Source: an uncultured Lachnospiraceae bacterium
GTDB lineage: Bacteria; Bacillota; Clostridia; Lachnospirales; Lachnospiraceae
Assembly: GCA_947588675.1 (NCBI GenBank)
Contig: CANPYY010000006.1
Span: 33,817-97,816 of the forward strand
Length of the DNA stretch: 64,000 nt
Direction: 5' to 3'
Both the position numbers and the translations under genes were made by a program. How positions within the stretch are numbered: the first letter of the stretch is position 1; each line of letters starts with the position of its first letter. Below are positions 36,539 through 46,039 of the stretch, in pieces. The notes under the pieces are model-generated. The model saw only the letters and a program-made list of their open reading frames with translations. It searched no databases and had not been told where the DNA came from.

Positions 36539-37657
36539 CTAATCGCTGTCTTTCTCGTCTTCCATCATAAGATATCTGTCAAGCGCTTTAAGTATTTCAT
36601 CATCATCTTCTTCGTCAAGCGAAACATCCTCAAATGCCGCTGTTTCTTCCTGTATATCCTCTGTATTATCTTCGTCGGCTTCGGTTTCTTTACTCTCGTC
36701 CGTTTTGCTTCGCCTTTTGTTCTTTTCCTGATATGCCTTCCAGTCAAAAACCGCCTCAACAGAAGCTATTGCAACTTCCAGCATATCATTGTCAGGCTCC
36801 TTTGTCGTAAGTCCCTGAAGCCAGAGCCCCGGTTTGCTTAAAATATTCATGACAGCATTATCTGTCCTTCCCGCAAGCCTTATAAATTCATAGGCAATAC
36901 CAGCTATGAACGGTACCAGCACTATTCTCAAAAGCATACGGAGCCATAACGTATCAACCTGTATAAACACAAATACAATAATACTTATAAGAACCACATA
37001 CAGAAGGAAACTTGTTCCGCACCTCTTATGCTCTTTAGTCTGCTTTTTTGCATTTTCAACATTAAGCTCATAACCACGTTCAACACAGTTAATTACTTTA
37101 TGCTCTGCGCCATGATACATAAATACGCGCTTAATTTCTTTCATAAGAGTAATGCCTTTAACATACACTATAAATATTATAAGCCTTATAACGCCTTCAA
37201 TTATACTTCTTAAAGCAAATGATTCTATTTTCCCCTTAAAAAGTTCCGCAAGCGAAAAAGGAACCAGAACAAATACCAGCACTGCAATAATAATGGATAA
37301 TACCATTGTTATTCCCATGGTAACCGCTTCTTTTTTATTTCTTTTTTCCTTTCTTATCCGGCGCCTCTTAACCATTGCGGAAAGTTCTTCGTCTTCTTCT
37401 TCGTCCTTATCCTCCTCATAAAAATCTGCAGAATAAGTAAGAGTTTTCATTCCAAGAATAAGAGAATCCGCAAAAGCTGCCATTCCCCTCAATACCGGAA
37501 GCCTGAATATGGCTATACGGTCTTTTATTCCAATATATATATCTTTTTTTACTTCAATCTTATTATCCGGTCTTCTGACAGCGACTGCATATTCAGACTC
37601 ATTTTTCATCATTACGCCTTCAATAACAGCCTGTCCGCCTATTCCTGACGGTTTCAT
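36539..37657 (-). CDS. DUF1385 membrane protein (YqhQ family)
   Basis: A 372-residue integral membrane protein of the DUF1385/YqhQ family, function unknown. Conserved start GIGGQAVIEGVMMKN, RLPVLRGMAAFADSLILGMKTLTYSA, YHGAEHKVINCVERG and HKRCGTSFLL; four to five membrane helices in the middle; Glu/Asp-rich C-terminal tail (about 310-372). GGAG lies nine bases before the ATG. The place between rpmE and prmC is usual in Clostridia. Confidence 0.88.
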   Translation of the reverse strand: MKPSGIGGQAVIEGVMMKNESEYAVAVRRPDNKIEVKKDIYIGIKDRIAIFRLPVLRGMAAFADSLILGMKTLTYSADFYEEDKDEEEDEELSAMVKRRRIRKEKRNKKEAVTMGITMVLSIIIAVLVFVLVPFSLAELFKGKIESFALRSIIEGVIRLIIFIVYVKGITLMKEIKRVFMYHGAEHKVINCVERGYELNVENAKKQTKEHKRCGTSFLLYVVLISIIVFVFIQVDTLWLRMLLRIVLVPFIAGIAYEFIRLAGRTDNAVMNILSKPGLWLQGLTTKEPDNDMLEVAIASVEAVFDWKAYQEKNKRRSKTDESKETEADEDNTEDIQEETAAFEDVSLDEEDDDEILKALDRYLMMEDEKDSD

Positions 37658-37710
37658 TACACATCACTCCCAAATTCATTATTTAAAAGGGAACAGAGTT
37701 TCTGCACAAG

Positions 37711-37744
37711 AAAAAAATAGGTCAGGATACAATTATCCCAACCT
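37711..37744 (-). terminator. Terminator after rpmE
   Basis: AGGT-GGAT (37719-37728, two bases unpaired) pairs with ATCC-ACCT (37735-37744); seven Ts follow on the minus strand (37711-37717). It should limit transcription from rpmE into the DUF1385 gene. Confidence 0.65.
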
Positions 37745-37757
37745 ACAGTTAATCAGT

Positions 37758-37967
37758 CTATTTACTCTGTGATAAACCATACTTACGGTTAAATCTGTCA
37801 ATAGCGCCCCTTGCAGTTACCGACCTCTGCTGTCCGGTATAAAAAGGATGGCACTTGGAACATACTTCTACGTGTATATCTTCCTTCGTAGAACCTGTAA
37901 CAAACTCATTACCACAGTTGCACACAACCTTAGCCTGATAATATGTTGGCTGTATATCTTGTTTCAT
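37758..37967 (-). CDS. rpmE: Ribosomal protein bL31
   Basis: A 69-residue L31 of the zinc-binding (C+) type: VVCNCGNEF and [14 protein letters not shown] carry the Cys residues, followed by [17 protein letters not shown] 37967 is six bases after AGGTG; a GTG three codons upstream is part of that site. It has its own promoter (38023-38051) and terminator. In relatives the zinc-free paralogue replaces it under zinc limitation; no second copy is in this window. Confidence 0.95.
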   Translation of the reverse strand: MKQDIQPTYYQAKVVCNCGNEFVTGSTKEDIHVEVCSKCHPFYTGQQRSVTARGAIDRFNRKYGLSQSK

Positions 37968-38022
37968 TTTTTTCACCTCTCTACATACAAATCAAGTGTG
38001 TTAATTAAAAAACAGCTTTTTT

Positions 38023-38051
38023 ATTGTAGCATAGTTTTATTATCAATGCAA
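38023..38051 (-). promoter_or_regulatory. Promoter of rpmE
   Basis: TTGCAT (38046-38051) and TACAAT (38023-38028) with a 17-base spacer on the minus strand, starting at the rho stop. A short AAAAAAGCTGTTTTTT palindrome lies just downstream. Confidence 0.75.
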
Positions 38052-38058
38052 GCAAAAA

Positions 38059-39531
38059 TCAAACAATTTTCACTTTCTTAATCATCTCAATAAACTCGCG
38101 GTTATTTTTTGTGCGGACAAACAATTTTATAATTCTCTCGACTGCTTCGTCTGATTTCATTCCGTTCATTGCCTTTCTCATAAGGAAGCTTGCCTCCATC
38201 TCAGACTGCGTAAGCAAAAGGTCGTCGCGCCTTGTACTTGATTTGGGAAGGTCAATAGCAGGAAATATCCTTTTTTCAGACAGATTTCTGTCAAGCACAA
38301 GTTCCATATTGCCTGTTCCCTTAAATTCCTCAAATACGACATCGTCCATCCTGCTTCCCGTATCAACAAGAGCTGTCGCAAGTATTGTAAGGCTCCCCCC
38401 TTCTCTCATATTTCTTGCAGAACCAAAGAATCTTTTCGGCATATGAAGCGCAGCCGGGTCAAGTCCTCCGGATAATGTACGTCCGCTTGGCTGTATGGTA
38501 AGGTTATATGCCCTGGCAAGCCTGGTAATACTGTCTAACAGTATCATTACATCCCTTCCATGCTCTACAAGCCTTTTGGCACGCTCGATAACCATTTCCG
38601 ATACTCTCTTATGGTTATCCGGAAGTTCATCAAATGTAGAATATATTACTTCTACATTTTCTCCCTCAATATACTCCTTAATATCCGTTACTTCTTCCGG
38701 TCTTTCATCTATCAGCAGTATTATTACATGCATTTCCGGATGATTTACCGTTACGGCCTTTGCAACCTGTTTAAGAAGCGTTGTCTTACCGGTCTTAGGC
38801 TGTGAAACAATCATTCCGCGCTGTCCTTTTCCTATTGGCGATATAAGATCGACCATTCTCATAGCCGTACCCGAACCTGAAGTTTCAAGATGGATTCTTG
38901 AATTAGGAAATATCGGGGTAAGGTCTTCAAATTTAGGTCTGTGGGCTATAACCGACAGATTGTATCCGTTTACCGATTTAAGGTACAGCAATGCTGAAAA
39001 TTTTTCATTCTGGCTTTTTATCCTTGTATTGCCTACTATAATATCCCCTGTCCTTAAACCAAACCTTCTTATTATTGCAGGAGATACATATACGTCCTGG
39101 TCCCCCGGGAGGAAATTATCGCACCTTATAAATCCGTATCCGTCCGCCATAACTTCAAGTATTCCGCTTTTTACTTCTCCGCTGTCCAGTTGTTCTATTT
39201 CCGTTGCATTATTCGTATATTTACCCTGTGGTGAATTTCCAGTTCTTACATTGCTTACAGTCTTACGTTCCGGAATATGAGTTCTTTTTTCAGATTTTTC
39301 TTCAGATGTTTTTTCAGTAACCGCAGCTTTCTTTTCAGGAACCGATGTTTTTCTACCGGCTGAAGGAATCTTTTTTTCAGTAACGGCTTCCTTCTTTTCA
39401 GGTTCGTCTTCCTGCTTCAGTTTCATAAGTTCTTCAATCAGCTCGCCTTTTTTAAGCGTAGTAATTTTCTTAATTCCTTTTTCTTTTGCAATTGCTCTTA
39501 GTTCAACAAGAGATTTCTTGTTATAATCCAT
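38059..39531 (-). CDS. rho: Transcription termination factor Rho
   Basis: A 490-residue Rho, a hexameric RNA-dependent ATPase that terminates transcription. Rho_N SAP-like helices are at about 1-42, a Lys/Glu-rich low-complexity insert at about 42-120, the cold-shock RNA-binding domain at about 122-195 (GILEVMADGYGFIRCDNF), Walker A in VSQPKTGKTTLLKQV, Walker B in VIILLIDERPEE, and the Q/R-loop parts LLDSITRLARAYN and KRFFGSARNMREGG. ATG 39531 follows GGAGG by six bases. It is the first gene of the operon to prfA. Confidence 0.95.
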   Translation of the reverse strand: MDYNKKSLVELRAIAKEKGIKKITTLKKGELIEELMKLKQEDEPEKKEAVTEKKIPSAGRKTSVPEKKAAVTEKTSEEKSEKRTHIPERKTVSNVRTGNSPQGKYTNNATEIEQLDSGEVKSGILEVMADGYGFIRCDNFLPGDQDVYVSPAIIRRFGLRTGDIIVGNTRIKSQNEKFSALLYLKSVNGYNLSVIAHRPKFEDLTPIFPNSRIHLETSGSGTAMRMVDLISPIGKGQRGMIVSQPKTGKTTLLKQVAKAVTVNHPEMHVIILLIDERPEEVTDIKEYIEGENVEVIYSTFDELPDNHKRVSEMVIERAKRLVEHGRDVMILLDSITRLARAYNLTIQPSGRTLSGGLDPAALHMPKRFFGSARNMREGGSLTILATALVDTGSRMDDVVFEEFKGTGNMELVLDRNLSEKRIFPAIDLPKSSTRRDDLLLTQSEMEASFLMRKAMNGMKSDEAVERIIKLFVRTKNNREFIEMIKKVKIV

Positions 39532-39730
39532 ATTTACCTCCATAACAAATATTATATTATAATAATTTACAGCATCGTTGCCATAACTTTTAAGTACCTG
39601 TATTGCAATTATCAATAGGGATAAAAAAACATATATTATTTCCAGCGAATATAATGAAATATGAAATTTTATGACATTTTCAAATAATGAAATATTGATT
39701 TAGATATTATACACTATTTATCATACACTT

Positions 39731-39757
39731 GTAAAGTGCTAATTTACAGCATTTTAC
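39731..39757. promoter_or_regulatory. Inverted repeat abutting the malic enzyme -35 box
   Basis: GTAAAGTGCT (39731-39740) and AGCATTTTAC (39748-39757) are inverted with one G-T pair and a seven-base gap. The repeat ends exactly where the -35 element begins, as an operator might. No protein is known to bind it. Confidence 0.45.
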
Positions 39758-39786
39758 TTGATTTTATTTATAATCCGTAATATTAT
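39758..39786 (+). promoter_or_regulatory. Promoter of malic enzyme-DUF4364
   Basis: TTGATT (39758-39763) and TATTAT (39781-39786) with a 17-base spacer, about 55 bases before the start codon. Confidence 0.65.
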
Positions 39787-39841
39787 TAAACGGTATTAAT
39801 AAATTGCCCCATACGGATGCGGGCACGGAAAGGATAAAAAA

Positions 39842-40981
39842 ATGATTGAACCACTCACATTTCATGAAAAATTAAAAGGTAAAATAAGCACTGAAGCAAA
39901 GTGCAGCGTAAAAACAAGAGAGGAGCTTGCAACAGCTTATACACCGGGCGTTGCCCTTCCATGTGAAGAAATAGCAAAAAATCCCGAACTGGCATACCGC
40001 TATACGATTAAATCAAATACAATTGCAGTCGTATCCGACGGCAGCGCTGTACTTGGTCTTGGCAATATCGGTCCGCTTGCAGCCATGCCTGTTATGGAGG
40101 GAAAGGCTGTTCTTTTCAAAGAATTTGGCGGAGTAAACGCTTTTCCTATATGTCTTGACACACAGGATACCGAAGAAATTATTGAAACCGTAGTAAGGAT
40201 TGCCCCGGCTTTCGGAGGAATTAACCTTGAAGATATTTCTGCGCCAAGATGTTTTGAGATTGAAGACGCTTTAAAAAAACGCCTTAACATACCTGTATTT
40301 CACGACGACCAGCACGGCACCGCTATCGTTGTACTTGCCGGACTTATAAACGCATTAAAAATTGTCGGAAAGCAAAAGGAAAACTGCCGCATTGTAGTAA
40401 ACGGAGCCGGCAGCGCAGGCATTGCCATTACAAAACTCCTTTTAAACTATGGTTTTAAGGATATCATAATGTGCGATTCAAAAGGTATATTATCAAATTC
40501 TTCAGCAAAGCTTAACAGCGCAAAAGAAGAAATTATAAAAGTTACTAATCTTACCGGTAAAACGGGTACTTTAGGCGACGCACTTGCCGGCGCAGATATA
40601 TTTATAGGCGTATCCGCTCCCGGCGTGGTAACTGCGGATATGGTGGCTTCCATGAATAAAGACGCAATTATTTTTGCAATGGCCAATCCTGTTCCTGAAA
40701 TAATGCCGGATACCGCCAGGGCGGCAGGAGCAAGAATTGTGGGCACCGGACGTTCTGACTTCCCAAATCAGATTAACAATGTAGTTGCATTTCCGGGAAT
40801 ATTCAAAGGAGCGCTTCTTGGCCGCGCGCCTCAGATAACTGAAAAAATGAAGCTTGCCGCAGCGCTTGCCATTGCAGGGCTTGTTTCTGACGATGAGCTT
40901 AATGAGGAATATATAATGCCGCAGCCTTTTAATCCGAATGTTGCCGATGTTGTAGCACAGGCCGTAATGGATAATATTTAA
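39842..40981 (+). CDS. NAD(P)-dependent malic enzyme
   Basis: A 379-residue short-form malic enzyme, decarboxylating malate to pyruvate. Marks include AYTPGVALPCEEIA, VSDGSAVLGLGNIGPLAAMPVMEGKA (split here for length: catalytic and metal regions near 60-85), GGINLEDISAPRCFEIE, FHDDQHGTAIVVLAG, the dinucleotide loop VVNGAGSAGIAITKLL and FAMANPVPEIMP. NAD versus NADP use is not decided by what I see. GGAAAGGA is seven bases before the ATG. It is co-transcribed with the DUF4364 gene 14 bases downstream. Confidence 0.93.
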   Translation: MIEPLTFHEKLKGKISTEAKCSVKTREELATAYTPGVALPCEEIAKNPELAYRYTIKSNTIAVVSDGSAVLGLGNIGPLAAMPVMEGKAVLFKEFGGVNAFPICLDTQDTEEIIETVVRIAPAFGGINLEDISAPRCFEIEDALKKRLNIPVFHDDQHGTAIVVLAGLINALKIVGKQKENCRIVVNGAGSAGIAITKLLLNYGFKDIIMCDSKGILSNSSAKLNSAKEEIIKVTNLTGKTGTLGDALAGADIFIGVSAPGVVTADMVASMNKDAIIFAMANPVPEIMPDTARAAGARIVGTGRSDFPNQINNVVAFPGIFKGALLGRAPQITEKMKLAAALAIAGLVSDDELNEEYIMPQPFNPNVADVVAQAVMDNI

Positions 40982-40995
40982 ACGAGGGGATTTCG

Positions 40996-41511
40996 ATGAT
41001 ATCTACACCACAGACGTTATTTAAACTTATGATTCTGTTTTTTTTGGATTCAGTGGACTTTTCACTCAGTAATGCCATTATATCCGATTTTTTTCTGGAC
41101 CGCGGATATACCGATTATTTTAATATACAGACATCTTTTAATGAATTGGAAGAAGAAAAACTTATCACATCTTCGGCTTCACATAAAAGTACATATTATA
41201 AAATAACTTCTGACGGTAAAATGACCCTGAACTGTTTTCATTATGAGATATCACCGGATATAAAAAATGAAATTAAGGAATATCTTAAAGAGCATTTCAA
41301 TGATATCATTGAAATGCTCTCTGTAAGCTCTGATTATTCAAGAATACGTACCAATGAGTATATTGTCAATTGTAAAATATCAGAACGCGACAGTCTGGTT
41401 GCGTCTGTTTCATTAACGGTAGCTTCTGAAGAACTTGCCCGCCTCGTATGCAGCAACTGGGAAAAAAACAATTCAGAAATATATTCATTTATAATAAAAT
41501 CCCTTTTATAA
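40996..41511 (+). CDS. DUF4364 family winged-helix protein
   Basis: A 171-residue DUF4364 protein. The N-terminal ~75 residues read as a winged helix (LFKLMILFFLDSVDFSLSNA, TSFNELEEEKLITSS, YYKITSDGKMTLNCF), so a DNA-binding role is likely; the C-terminal part is of unknown function. GAGGGG precedes the ATG. It follows malic enzyme in an arrangement common in Lachnospiraceae. A perfect 32-base palindrome lies inside its coding region at 41289-41320 (codons for EHFNDIIEML). Confidence 0.83.
   Translation: MISTPQTLFKLMILFFLDSVDFSLSNAIISDFFLDRGYTDYFNIQTSFNELEEEKLITSSASHKSTYYKITSDGKMTLNCFHYEISPDIKNEIKEYLKEHFNDIIEMLSVSSDYSRIRTNEYIVNCKISERDSLVASVSLTVASEELARLVCSNWEKNNSEIYSFIIKSLL
41289..41320 (-). 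terminator. Perfect 32-base palindrome inside the DUF4364 gene, possible minus-strand terminator
   Basis: AGAGCATTTCAATGAT followed at once by its exact reverse complement. On the minus strand the hairpin is followed by TTAAGATATT, a weak T-rich tail, and it lies about 205 bases beyond the NlpC/P60 stop at 41526. Only 14 bases separate the two convergent genes, so the opposite-strand operon may end here. Confidence 0.5.
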
Positions 41512-41525
41512 AACGCATACTTAAT

Positions 41526-43091
41526 TTACTTTGCCGGACGTCCTATAACTACCACATTACTCTGGTTATATATATAAGACTGCGCTACCTTTGTGCCGTT
41601 CGCATGTATTATTTTGCCATATGTATATATCCTGCCGTCATAACTTTCACCCTGCTGTCCCATATATATCGCAACATGCGTAATATTTTTATATCTCTTA
41701 TTTTTGCTTCCCTTAAAGAATATCAAATCGCCGGGTCTTAATTTATTTAATTTATTAATATTCTTTACTGCGACCGTTTTCTTATGTTTTGCAAGATATT
41801 TCGCTTCATTTGCGGCCACAGGCGCATAATGTTTATCTCCAAAATATATTTTTACCGGCGAATAAGAACGCCACACCAAAGACGAACAATCATAATATCC
41901 TTTTTGCATCCTTTTCGCCTGGCTGTATGTCGCTCCTTCCGCTTTAAGGGCATTCATAACCGCCTTAACAGCTTTCTTCTTTCCTACATTTATCGATACC
42001 GTAAGGTCTGTATTATCAACTTTTGCTACTATTGCCGCATATCCGATAGCATGTGTTGTTATAACCCCTGTTTCGGTCACTGTCGCCACACGGCTGTTGG
42101 ATGTGCTGTACGAAACCCTGCTGTCAGCGTTAAGTCCCGTTATAATTACAGTGTGTTTTGTATTTTTCTTAACTACATAAAAATCTTTTTCGATTTTCGG
42201 GTCAGTAACCGTAACTGTACAGTTAAGAGTAATACCGTCTATATTCACTGATATTACAGCCACTCCGACCCTGTTTGCTGTTATTATCGCCCCCGGAGCC
42301 TGCATTGCCGCCGAATTTCCATATACGGTCGCAATTCCCGCATCTGAGGAAGACCATTGCGCTTCTCCCGTTGTTCCCCCTACCGTTATATTCATATTTG
42401 CATTTTTGGCAAGATTCGTTTTTGATATGCTTATTACCGGATTCGTAACCGAAAAACTGCAGGTAAATGAATCCTTCTGTCCTGTCGGCCTTGTAAGAAC
42501 TGCCGTAATATCCGTATGTCCCGCAGATACCGGCATAACCGTTCCGTCTGCGTCTACAGAAGCTACATTGGGATTGGAAGAACTCCATTCTATCTTTCCT
42601 TCATGGAAATTAACAATTGACAGGGAGTATGCCCCGCTTCCGATAGCTCTTTGTACATTCTGCTCTGATATATACTCGGCTCCGGGCAGCACAGTGATTT
42701 CTGCCCTTGCAACAATAACATATACCGCTTCCGTACCGTCTTCATTGTAGTATTTCACTCTCGCTTCAGCAATAATACCTGCGTTTCCGGCAGAGACCCC
42801 GCGTATACGCACCTGATTAAAATTCTCCGCATACGAATCTACCTGCGCACATTCTGAAGTAATTATATATTCCATGCTTACAGCATCCGCAGGTATGTTT
42901 GTATTGGCATTAAGCGTAATTACATCGTTTGCAGACACGGTATACGTATCAGAATCGAAATTAAAAAACAGCTGTGTTACATCCTGCCTGGTAAGATAAG
43001 AAGCCGATGCTTTCTGTCCTGAAAATATCATTCCAACCAGCATTGTGACTGCAAAAACCAGCATTACTTTAATCATACATGTTCTTTTCAT
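41526..43091 (-). CDS. Secreted NlpC/P60 hydrolase with bacterial Ig-like domains
   Basis: A 521-residue exported protein. Signal peptide about 1-32 (cleavage near ASA-SYL); three to four Big_2-like Ig repeats (about 40-370, e.g. GKIEWSSSNPNVASVDADG and VSYSTSNSRVATVTETG); then an NlpC/P60 cysteine peptidase domain with the catalytic Cys in GYYDCSSLVWRSY, His in KNITHVAIYMG and a third polar His in IIHANGTKV. Such enzymes cut peptidoglycan stem peptides. ATG 43091 is eight bases after AAAGGA; an ATG at 43100 overlaps the engB stop and touches the ribosome site. It ends the glmM-to-engB gene string. Confidence 0.85.
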   Translation of the reverse strand: MKRTCMIKVMLVFAVTMLVGMIFSGQKASASYLTRQDVTQLFFNFDSDTYTVSANDVITLNANTNIPADAVSMEYIITSECAQVDSYAENFNQVRIRGVSAGNAGIIAEARVKYYNEDGTEAVYVIVARAEITVLPGAEYISEQNVQRAIGSGAYSLSIVNFHEGKIEWSSSNPNVASVDADGTVMPVSAGHTDITAVLTRPTGQKDSFTCSFSVTNPVISISKTNLAKNANMNITVGGTTGEAQWSSSDAGIATVYGNSAAMQAPGAIITANRVGVAVISVNIDGITLNCTVTVTDPKIEKDFYVVKKNTKHTVIITGLNADSRVSYSTSNSRVATVTETGVITTHAIGYAAIVAKVDNTDLTVSINVGKKKAVKAVMNALKAEGATYSQAKRMQKGYYDCSSLVWRSYSPVKIYFGDKHYAPVAANEAKYLAKHKKTVAVKNINKLNKLRPGDLIFFKGSKNKRYKNITHVAIYMGQQGESYDGRIYTYGKIIHANGTKVAQSYIYNQSNVVVIGRPAK

Positions 43092-43096
43092 TTTTA

Positions 43097-43693
43097 TCAT
43101 CCTTTAAACATTTCTGTATATTCTGAAATATATTCCAGTATTTCCTCTTTTCCCTCTCCTGTAGCGGCTGAAAATGGGATTACCGGTGTTCCTTCTTCTG
43201 CGCCAAGTATTTTATTTATCCGTGATATCTGCTCTGCCGTCTGAGATTTTTTAACTTTATCGGATTTAGTTGCTATAATAATCGGCGAAAACCCAATCCC
43301 ATACAGCTTTTTATACATATCCACATCCAATTCCGACGGGTCGTGGCGTATATCTACGAGCAGGAAAACAACTCTTAACATTTCTGAAGTTGTGAAATAT
43401 TTCCATGTCATTTTCCGCCATTTTTCTTTTAATTCTTTTGAAACCTTTGCATATCCATACCCCGGAAGGTCAACAAAATACACTTCATTATTTATCCTGT
43501 AATAATTAACCGTCTGCGTTTTCCCCGGTTTTGAAGATGTTCTTGCAAGCGACTTCCTGTTAAGAAGCGAATTTATAAGCGAAGATTTTCCAACATTGGA
43601 ACGTCCTATAAATGCAAATTCCATTTTATCATTATCGGGAAGTTTACTTGTAATGCCGCACACGGTTTCAAGTTTTGCCTCTTTTATCTTCAA
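43097..43693 (-). CDS. engB: Ribosome biogenesis GTPase EngB (YsxC)
   Basis: A 198-residue small GTPase needed for 50S assembly. G1 IGRSNVGKSSLIN, switch I/G2 SKPGKTQTVNYY, G3 VDLPGYGYAKVS, G4 ATKSDKV and G5 PFSAATGEG are complete. I start at TTG 43693, six bases after GGAGG, overlapping the lon stop as TTGA; an ATG at 43708 would add five residues but is less well placed. The lon-engB pairing is common in Bacillota. Confidence 0.93.
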   Translation of the reverse strand: MKIKEAKLETVCGITSKLPDNDKMEFAFIGRSNVGKSSLINSLLNRKSLARTSSKPGKTQTVNYYRINNEVYFVDLPGYGYAKVSKELKEKWRKMTWKYFTTSEMLRVVFLLVDIRHDPSELDVDMYKKLYGIGFSPIIIATKSDKVKKSQTAEQISRINKILGAEEGTPVIPFSAATGEGKEEILEYISEYTEMFKG

Positions 43694-46005
43694 TCTGTAC
43701 CTCCGCATCTTATCGCATATCCTATAACCTGCGTCATATTCTCAACATATTTTATGTCAAGTCCATCTGTTATTTCCTGTTCAATTTCATTTATATCATT
43801 CACATTATCCTTCGGCACCAGCACGATACTTACTCCTGCTCTCTTTGCCGCAAGAAGCTTTTCTTTAAGTCCTCCTATCGGAAGAATCCTGCCGCGCAAC
43901 GTAATTTCACCTGTCATTGCAACATCAGCCGCAACTTTCTTTTCAGTCACCGCTGAAAAAATTGCAGTAGCCATTGTTATTCCCGCAGATGGTCCATCCT
44001 TTGGTACGGCTCCTTCAGGTATATGGATATGTATGTCATTTTTTTCAAAAAAGTCATCCGGAACAGAATATTTTCCAACCTGCGAACGCACATAACTTAT
44101 TGCCGTCTTAGCAGATTCCTTCATGACATCTCCCAATTGTCCCGTAAGCTCACATTTTCCCTTTCCCGGCATAATATTTACTTCTATTTCAAGAGTATCT
44201 CCGCCAAATGAAGTCCACGCCAGCCCTCTTACTATTCCTATCTCATCTTTCTTTGCGATTTCATTTACGGTAAAAGGAGGATTTCCAAGATATTCTTGCA
44301 GGTTTTTTCCGGTTATACTTACCGAAGACGTTTCCTTTGCAACGATTTTCTTGACTGCTTTTCTGCATATTCTTCCTATAATTCTTTCAAGTCCGCGTAC
44401 TCCGGACTCTCTCGTATATAATGCAATCATCATTTTTAAAGCCGCGTCGGAAATTGAAAGCTCCGATGACTTCAAACCGCACTTTTTACGCTGCTTTGAT
44501 ATAAGATGTCTTTTTGCTATATGGAACTTTTCATTTTCAGTATATCCCGATATACGTATAATTTCCATTCTGTCCAAAAGCGGTTCAGGTATTTCCTGCG
44601 TACTGTTAGCTGTACATATAAACAATACGTCCGATAAATCCACCGGTATTTCCACATAATGGTCGGTAAAAAACGTATTCTGCTCAGGGTCAAGCACTTC
44701 CAGCAAAGCAGAATAAGCGTCGCCGCGTACACTGTTAAATCCTACTTTATCAATTTCATCAAGAAGTATAAGCGGATTCGACACGCCGCTGTTTTTAAGC
44801 GCATTTATAATCCTTCCCGGCATTGCGCCGATATAAGTTCTTCTGTGTCCTCTTATTTCCGCCTCATCGCCCATTCCGCCAAGACATATTCTCACATACT
44901 TTTTGCCCAGCGCATCTGCAATTGCCCTTGCAATAGACGTTTTACCTGTTCCCGGAGGTCCCACCAGACATAATATAGGCGCCTCTGAATTACCATTCAT
45001 CTGGCGTACTGCAAGCGACTCTATTATTCTTTCCTTTACTTTATCAAGTCCGTAATGATTTTTATTAAGCACTTTTTCAATATTTGTTATATCGCTGTTA
45101 TCGGTACTCTTATTATACCATGGCAGTGACAGAAGCGTTTCAATATATGTACGGATTACGCCTGCCTCCGGTGATGCGGGGACAATATCATTAAACCGTA
45201 TTATCTCCTTTTTTATATGTTTCTTTACTTCCTCAGGCGCATTAAGATTCATACACCGGTTTAAAAAGTCATCTTCACTGTCTTCAAAGCTTTCTTCATC
45301 CAATTCCTGCTTTATAAGCTGAAGTTCTTCCCTCAGATAATATTCCCTCTGCCGCTCCTCCATTATGCCCTGGACCTTGTCATGCAGTTCGTTTTTCATT
45401 TTAAGGGTTCGTATTTCATCTACTATATAACTTGCCAGTATTTCAAATCTTTTTACAACATCGCATTCATTCACAATTTTCCTGCCTGTTTCAAATGGCA
45501 TACGAAGTCTTGAGGCTACGTAATCCACAGCCTCCTCTGCCACGTGCATATTTTTAACCGCAGTAAAAATATTTGGATTTATGCTCATATCAAGCGACAT
45601 ATATATAACAAGCATTTCCTGCAAATTTCTTATAAGCGCGTCATTGTCATGTCTGGAGTACCTTTGTCCGGTTTCGAGCCGCTCATATTCCGCAAGGCGA
45701 TAATCACCGTTTTCCGAATACATTTCACTCTTAATGCGGACTCTTGTTATTCCTCTTATAACTACCCTCATATCCGAATACAGTGGTCTTATAAACTGAT
45801 TAATATCCGCAAGTACGGCTATATCCTGCAAGTCGCAGGAATCCTGTCCGGGTATCACGATGATTTTATTTTCACCTTTAAGGGCATCCATCACGGCCTG
45901 TCTGTTTTCGCTTTTTCTGTTCTTTTCAATTTCAAAATGTATTATAGCTCCGGGAAATAATATTATTTCCCGGAGTGTTATAATCGGTGCTATATCTTTT
46001 GCCAT
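43690..46005 (-). CDS. lon: ATP-dependent protease LonA
   Basis: A 771-residue LonA. The N-terminal substrate domain begins DIAPIITLREIILFPGAIIHF; coiled region with YYLREELQLIKQELDEES; Walker A GPPGTGKTSIARAIADALG; Walker B ILLDEIDKVG; the protease domain has the catalytic Ser in PKDGPSAGITMATA and Lys in GLKEKLLAAKRAG. ATG 46005 begins at the usual family start; an in-frame ATG at 46050 would add 15 residues. It removes misfolded proteins. An inverted repeat (46040-46081) lies just upstream. Confidence 0.95.
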   Translation of the reverse strand: MAKDIAPIITLREIILFPGAIIHFEIEKNRKSENRQAVMDALKGENKIIVIPGQDSCDLQDIAVLADINQFIRPLYSDMRVVIRGITRVRIKSEMYSENGDYRLAEYERLETGQRYSRHDNDALIRNLQEMLVIYMSLDMSINPNIFTAVKNMHVAEEAVDYVASRLRMPFETGRKIVNECDVVKRFEILASYIVDEIRTLKMKNELHDKVQGIMEERQREYYLREELQLIKQELDEESFEDSEDDFLNRCMNLNAPEEVKKHIKKEIIRFNDIVPASPEAGVIRTYIETLLSLPWYNKSTDNSDITNIEKVLNKNHYGLDKVKERIIESLAVRQMNGNSEAPILCLVGPPGTGKTSIARAIADALGKKYVRICLGGMGDEAEIRGHRRTYIGAMPGRIINALKNSGVSNPLILLDEIDKVGFNSVRGDAYSALLEVLDPEQNTFFTDHYVEIPVDLSDVLFICTANSTQEIPEPLLDRMEIIRISGYTENEKFHIAKRHLISKQRKKCGLKSSELSISDAALKMMIALYTRESGVRGLERIIGRICRKAVKKIVAKETSSVSITGKNLQEYLGNPPFTVNEIAKKDEIGIVRGLAWTSFGGDTLEIEVNIMPGKGKCELTGQLGDVMKESAKTAISYVRSQVGKYSVPDDFFEKNDIHIHIPEGAVPKDGPSAGITMATAIFSAVTEKKVAADVAMTGEITLRGRILPIGGLKEKLLAAKRAGVSIVLVPKDNVNDINEIEQEITDGLDIKYVENMTQVIGYAIRCGGTD

Positions 46006-46039
46006 TTTACATAACTCTCTTTCTAACCGGTATCTAATA

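Larger units (their letters stand above)
39532..39841. other. Divergent intergenic region between rho and malic enzyme
   Basis: A 310-base very AT-rich gap between divergent genes. On the plus side it holds the malic enzyme promoter (39758-39786) and an adjacent inverted repeat (39731-39757). On the minus side the rho leader has a TATAAT-like element in a run of AT near 39550-39565 without a convincing -35. The middle (about 39600-39730) shows no gene or structure I can support. Confidence 0.6.
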
